Positions 26,777 to 29,835 of a stretch of 29,835 nucleotides of DNA are shown here, in pieces. Every line of letters begins with the position of its first letter. Within the stretch, counting starts at the first letter, position 1. Source of the stretch: CAZJGG01 sp964545475 (GTDB lineage Bacteria; Bacillota; Clostridia; Lachnospirales; JAISER01); NCBI GenBank assembly GCA_964545475.1, contig CAZJGG010000039.1:1-29835 (forward strand), written 5' to 3'. The notes beneath the pieces were generated by a model, which was not told the DNA's origin, made no database searches, and saw only the letters and a program-made list of their open reading frames with translations. Both the position numbers and the translations under genes were made by a program.

Positions 26777-27259
26777 ATGGCACGAAATAATACAGGAAAT
26801 GAAAAGCAACGTACCTTTGTTATTATATTAATTATTATATCATTATTAGTCATTGTGTTGGCAGTTGTTTTTCCTATGATGAACAGATCAAATGAAACTA
26901 TTTTAGTAGATATACCCGTTGTTTCAACTTCTGTTGTTTCACAAACCACAGGGGAAACCCACAACATTCAAGCTCACATTTCACTTGATGTAACGTCAAA
27001 CAAAAAAATCAGCAAAAGCACTCTACAATCAATAATTACAAATGCTATAAGCACTTTGGATTATGATAAACTTCATTCCGAAAACGCTGACAGATATTTA
27101 AAAACGCAAATAACCGCAAGCATTTCAGAATATATTGGCGAGAAAGACTTACACGGAGTTTATATTACAGATTTTCACAGCGGTGACCTTGTTGTTCCAA
27201 GAGAAAATAATAGCAGTCAATCTGAAATTATTAAAGGTTTGTTTGATAAAGTTGAGTAG
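26777..27259 (+). CDS. FliL-like single-pass membrane protein
   Basis: 160 aa with one membrane helix at about residues 14-35 (FVIILIIISLLVIVLAVVFP) and an outside domain. The C-terminal domain has the pattern seen in FliL: a helix (LQSIITNAISTLDYDKLHS), another helix (LKTQITASISEYIG) and a closing strand HGVYITDF, comparable to the VyftdF end of FliL. FliL is a flagellar motor accessory protein of the stomatin-like fold; here it follows a FliK-like gene and no motor genes are visible. AAGGAGG precedes the ATG. The match is by pattern only and could be another single-pass protein with a similar end. Confidence 0.55.
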   Translation: MARNNTGNEKQRTFVIILIIISLLVIVLAVVFPMMNRSNETILVDIPVVSTSVVSQTTGETHNIQAHISLDVTSNKKISKSTLQSIITNAISTLDYDKLHSENADRYLKTQITASISEYIGEKDLHGVYITDFHSGDLVVPRENNSSQSEIIKGLFDKVE

Positions 27260-27260
27260 A

Positions 27261-27310
27261 ATACAAAAAGCTCATCAGATTTTTTTGTCTGATGAGCTTT
27301 CTGTATTTTC
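27261..27310. terminator. Bidirectional terminator between convergent operons
   Basis: A 19-bp stem with one mismatch (27261-27279 with 27288-27306) around an 8-nt T-rich loop. On the minus strand the inner 13-bp stem is followed by CTTTTTG. On the plus strand the tail is CTTTCTGTATTTTC. It lies between the FliL-like gene (ends 27259) and copA (ends 27323). Confidence 0.85.
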
Positions 27311-27322
27311 AATGAATTTTTA

Positions 27323-29782
27323 TTATTTATAAGCCTTAAAGCGTTTTAACCGCAGTGCATTTGTAAGCACTGAAACACTGGAAAGGCTCATTGCCGCCGC
27401 TGCAAAAACCGGGTTTAGAAGTGGCCCTCCCATAACATACAATAACCCTGCGGCAATTGGTATGCCGGCAACATTATAACCAAATGCCCAAAACAGGTTT
27501 TGTTTAATATTGCGAATCGTACTTTTTGAAAGCCTTATCGCTGTTGCTACGTCCATTAAGTCACTATGCATTAAAACAATGTCGGCGCTTTCCATTGCAA
27601 CATCTGTGCCGCTTCCGATAGCTATACCTATGTCGGCTTGGGCAAGCGCAGGCGCATCATTAATTCCATCCCCAACCATTGCAACCTTTTTACCCTCGGC
27701 TTGCAGCTTTTTAACTTCACTTGCCTTATCTTGGGGTAAAACCTCGGATAACACTCGGTTTATGCCTACTTGTTTGGCAATTGCTTCGGCGGTGCGCTTG
27801 TTGTCTCCTGTTATCATAGCAACCTCTATGCCCATTTCAGTTAACCTTTTTATAGCTTTTGCGCTGCTTTCTTTAACAACATCAGCAACTGCCACTATTC
27901 CTGCAATTTTTCCGTCAACAGCAATATACATAGGTGTTTTGCCCTCGCCGGCCATGCGGTCTGCCTCGGCTTCCAAGCCCTCAATGGAAATCCCCTGCTC
28001 GTTCATCAGTTTAATATTTCCAGCAAAAAGGTTTAAGCCATCAACGGAAACTTTAATTCCACGCCCTGTTTGGGCTTCAAAACCTGTTACAGGCAGTAAT
28101 TGCAGATTTTCTTTTTCCGCTTTTCTTACAATTGCTTCTCCCAGCGGATGTTCGCTTCCCTTTTCAGCTGATGCCGCAAGGACTAATAGCCTATTTTGTT
28201 CTATACCGTTTGCTGTTACAATGTCTGTTACCTCCGGCTTTCCTTCGGTAATCGTCCCTGTTTTATCAAAAACAATTGTATGGATTTTATGGGCTGTTTC
28301 CAAGGCTTCTCCGCCTTTAATTAAAATCCCGTTTTCTGCTCCTTTTCCCGTACCAACCATAATTGCCGTAGGCGTCGCAAGACCTAAAGCGCATGGGCAA
28401 GCAATTACAAGTACAGAAATGAAAATAGTAAGAGCAAACACAAAGTCCTGACCGGCAAGCATCCACCCCAAAAACGCAATAACAGCTATACCAAATACAA
28501 TCGGTACAAAATAACCGGAAACAATGTCTGCCATTTTTGCAATAGGTGCTTTGGAGCTTTGGGCGTCTTCCACTAGCTTAATTATTTGAGCAAGCGCCGT
28601 ATTTGCGCCAACCTTTGTTGCCCGGAACTGTATCAAGCCATTTTTATTTATACTTGCGGCGTACACTTTGTCTCCGGGTTTTTTATCTACAGGCATACTT
28701 TCTCCTGTGAGCATGGCTTCATCTATTGCAGTTGTACCTTCTACCACAACGCCGTCTACCGGTATTTTTCCGCCGGGCTTAACTAAAATAATGTCGTCAA
28801 CCATTACTTCATCAATTGGCGTTTCAATTTCTACGCCGTTTTTAATAACAATAGCCGTTTTTGGCGCAAGCCCCATTAATTTTTTAATGGCTTCCCCTGT
28901 TTTGCCTTTAGAAACCGCTTCCAGTGATTTACCTAAGAGAATAAGGGTAATAATAACTCCTGCAGTTTCAAAATATAGGCTTTCGGCAAACATAGAATGC
29001 CCTTGATTAATTTGGTAAGTTGCGTATAAGCTGTAAAGCACCGCCGCCGAAGTACCTATGGCTATTAAGCTATCCATATTAGGAGAGCGCAGCCACAATG
29101 CACGGTAGCCAACATAGTAAAATCGCCACCCTGCAATAAGCACCGGCAATACTAAAGCAATTTGAGTAAATGCAAAATTAAGAGGATGTTTCATGTGATT
29201 AATAATTTCCGGCATAGGAAGTTTAACGCCGGGAATCATATGCCCCATGGCAATATATAATAAGGGCAAAGTAAAAATAGCTGAAATTATAAACTTCGTC
29301 CAAAGTATTTTAATTTCTTTTTGCTTTCGTAGTTTATCTTCATCTACATTGCTTTTTTCAACCTCTTCCCATTTGTATCCGGCCTTTTCCACAGCCTGTC
29401 GCACAGCGGCCATATTTGTTTTACTGCCGTCTATATCGCAAGAAAGCCTTTCTGTAGCAACGTTAACAGATACGCTTTTAACGCCGTCAATTTTACCTAC
29501 AACTTTTTCAATTCTTGATGCACATGCGGCACATGTCATGCCAATAATTTTTAGTGTTTTTGTATCGTTTGAAACTTGCTGCTGGGCTTTATAACCTGCC
29601 TTTTCCACAGCTTTTATTATAGTTTCAACAGCTATTTTGCTTTCGTCGGCATCAACTGTCATTTTTTCAGTGGCAAGGTTGACTGAAACTGATGTTATGC
29701 CGTCTATTTTGCCAAGCACCCTTTCAATCCGTGCAGAGCAAGCGGCACATGTCATACCACTTATTTTAAATATTTCATGCAT
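27323..29782 (-). CDS. copA: Copper-exporting P1B-type ATPase with two N-terminal metal-binding domains
   Basis: Membrane pump that exports Cu(I) using ATP. Two HMA domains each carry GMTCAAC (Cys12/Cys15 and Cys84/Cys87). Eight membrane helices follow, with the copper-pathway motif CPCALG near 459, YN near 772 and the MSLSS segment near 805, the pattern of P1B-1 copper pumps. Catalytic parts are the TGES loop (AMLTGESMPVDKKPGD), DKTGT near 505, SEHPLGEA near 542 and GDGINDAPAL near 698. I choose ATG 29782 (819 aa): AGGAGGG lies 8 nt before it, and the protein then starts MHEIFKISGMTC. The 14 residues further upstream in frame overlap the end of another gene. A cotranscribed upstream gene lies at the window edge. 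The regulator is not in view. Confidence 0.96.
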   Translation of the reverse strand: MHEIFKISGMTCAACSARIERVLGKIDGITSVSVNLATEKMTVDADESKIAVETIIKAVEKAGYKAQQQVSNDTKTLKIIGMTCAACASRIEKVVGKIDGVKSVSVNVATERLSCDIDGSKTNMAAVRQAVEKAGYKWEEVEKSNVDEDKLRKQKEIKILWTKFIISAIFTLPLLYIAMGHMIPGVKLPMPEIINHMKHPLNFAFTQIALVLPVLIAGWRFYYVGYRALWLRSPNMDSLIAIGTSAAVLYSLYATYQINQGHSMFAESLYFETAGVIITLILLGKSLEAVSKGKTGEAIKKLMGLAPKTAIVIKNGVEIETPIDEVMVDDIILVKPGGKIPVDGVVVEGTTAIDEAMLTGESMPVDKKPGDKVYAASINKNGLIQFRATKVGANTALAQIIKLVEDAQSSKAPIAKMADIVSGYFVPIVFGIAVIAFLGWMLAGQDFVFALTIFISVLVIACPCALGLATPTAIMVGTGKGAENGILIKGGEALETAHKIHTIVFDKTGTITEGKPEVTDIVTANGIEQNRLLVLAASAEKGSEHPLGEAIVRKAEKENLQLLPVTGFEAQTGRGIKVSVDGLNLFAGNIKLMNEQGISIEGLEAEADRMAGEGKTPMYIAVDGKIAGIVAVADVVKESSAKAIKRLTEMGIEVAMITGDNKRTAEAIAKQVGINRVLSEVLPQDKASEVKKLQAEGKKVAMVGDGINDAPALAQADIGIAIGSGTDVAMESADIVLMHSDLMDVATAIRLSKSTIRNIKQNLFWAFGYNVAGIPIAAGLLYVMGGPLLNPVFAAAAMSLSSVSVLTNALRLKRFKAYK

Positions 29783-29802
29783 GTAAAATGCCCTCCTGTA
29801 TG

Positions 29803-29835
29803 TTAATTTCCAACTCCGCAGCAACCACCGGAGCT
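29803..29835 (-). CDS. C-terminal end of an upstream minus-strand gene (partial)
   Basis: Read from the window edge, a different frame from copA gives SSGGCCGVGN followed by TAA at 29805-29803, 20 nt before the copA start. The stop sits directly before the copA ribosome site, the layout of a cotranscribed gene. The Cys-Cys tail would suit a small metal-handling protein, but ten codons cannot identify it and the frame may be chance. Confidence 0.4.
   Translation of the reverse strand, partial: SSGGCCGVGN

Noticed and set aside
27510..28451. A 313-codon open frame on the plus strand antisense to copA
   Set aside because: It is wholly inside copA, whose catalytic motifs are intact. Its translation is the Ala/Ser/Pro/Ile-rich kind expected from the reverse of a conserved gene, and no ribosome site or known domain is visible.
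29783..29824. Longer copA start at 29824 adding 14 residues
   Set aside because: The ribosome site AGGAGGG is placed for ATG 29782, the HMA domain begins there, and the extra residues overlap another frame ending just upstream.
1..29835. tRNA genes, CRISPR arrays, prophage or integrase
   Set aside because: No cloverleaf, no regularly spaced direct repeats and no phage or integrase protein were recognised by eye; a dedicated tRNA scan was not possible here.

Overview
The window looks like chromosome from a low-GC, endospore-forming member of the Clostridia. The evidence is the AT-rich intergenic DNA, the strong AGGAGG-type ribosome binding sites, a spore germination protease (gpr), the rel/MBL/hemZ/hisS/aspS gene order familiar from Firmicutes, and a giant cell-wall protein with a Gram-positive sorting signal. 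I cannot fix the genus from sequence alone. No tRNA, rRNA, CRISPR array, integrase or intact insertion sequence was recognised.

Layout. (1) Positions 61-10212 (minus strand) are one 3383-residue secreted, wall-anchored protein: signal peptide, about ten Ig-like modules with a period of roughly 190-200 residues, seven CnaB-like modules, a Pro/Thr-rich stalk, and an NPKTG sorting signal. (2) Positions 10403-21103 hold eight genes on the minus strand with tiny gaps or overlaps. Transcribed in the order pepD, relA, MBL hydrolase, hemZ, two DMT transporters, hisS, aspS, they end at a terminator at 10341-10373. This is a housekeeping and stringent-response operon into which a tandem pair of EamA-type transporters has been inserted. 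(3) Positions 21279-21989 hold a small AT-rich four-helix membrane protein of unknown role and a 163-bp near-perfect palindrome flanked by TA dinucleotides. (4) Positions 21990-24475 hold gpr, rpsT (UUG start, clear sigma-A promoter), a CarD-family regulator and a small helical, ferritin-like protein. (5) Positions 24578-27259 form a three-gene plus-strand operon: a secreted CAP-domain protein, a FliK-like protein and a FliL-like membrane protein, with no other flagellar gene nearby. (6) Positions 27323-29782 encode a copper P-type ATPase (copA). The last codons of a further minus-strand gene sit at the window edge.

How the genes fit together. The relA-to-aspS operon joins (p)ppGpp metabolism with two aminoacyl-tRNA synthetases, whose uncharged tRNAs are the stringent-response trigger. 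The gpr gene points to sporulation. The giant surface protein is probably an adhesin or matrix protein. The least explained parts are the orphan FliK/FliL-like operon and the palindromic element, whose mismatches mostly become G-U pairs on one strand.
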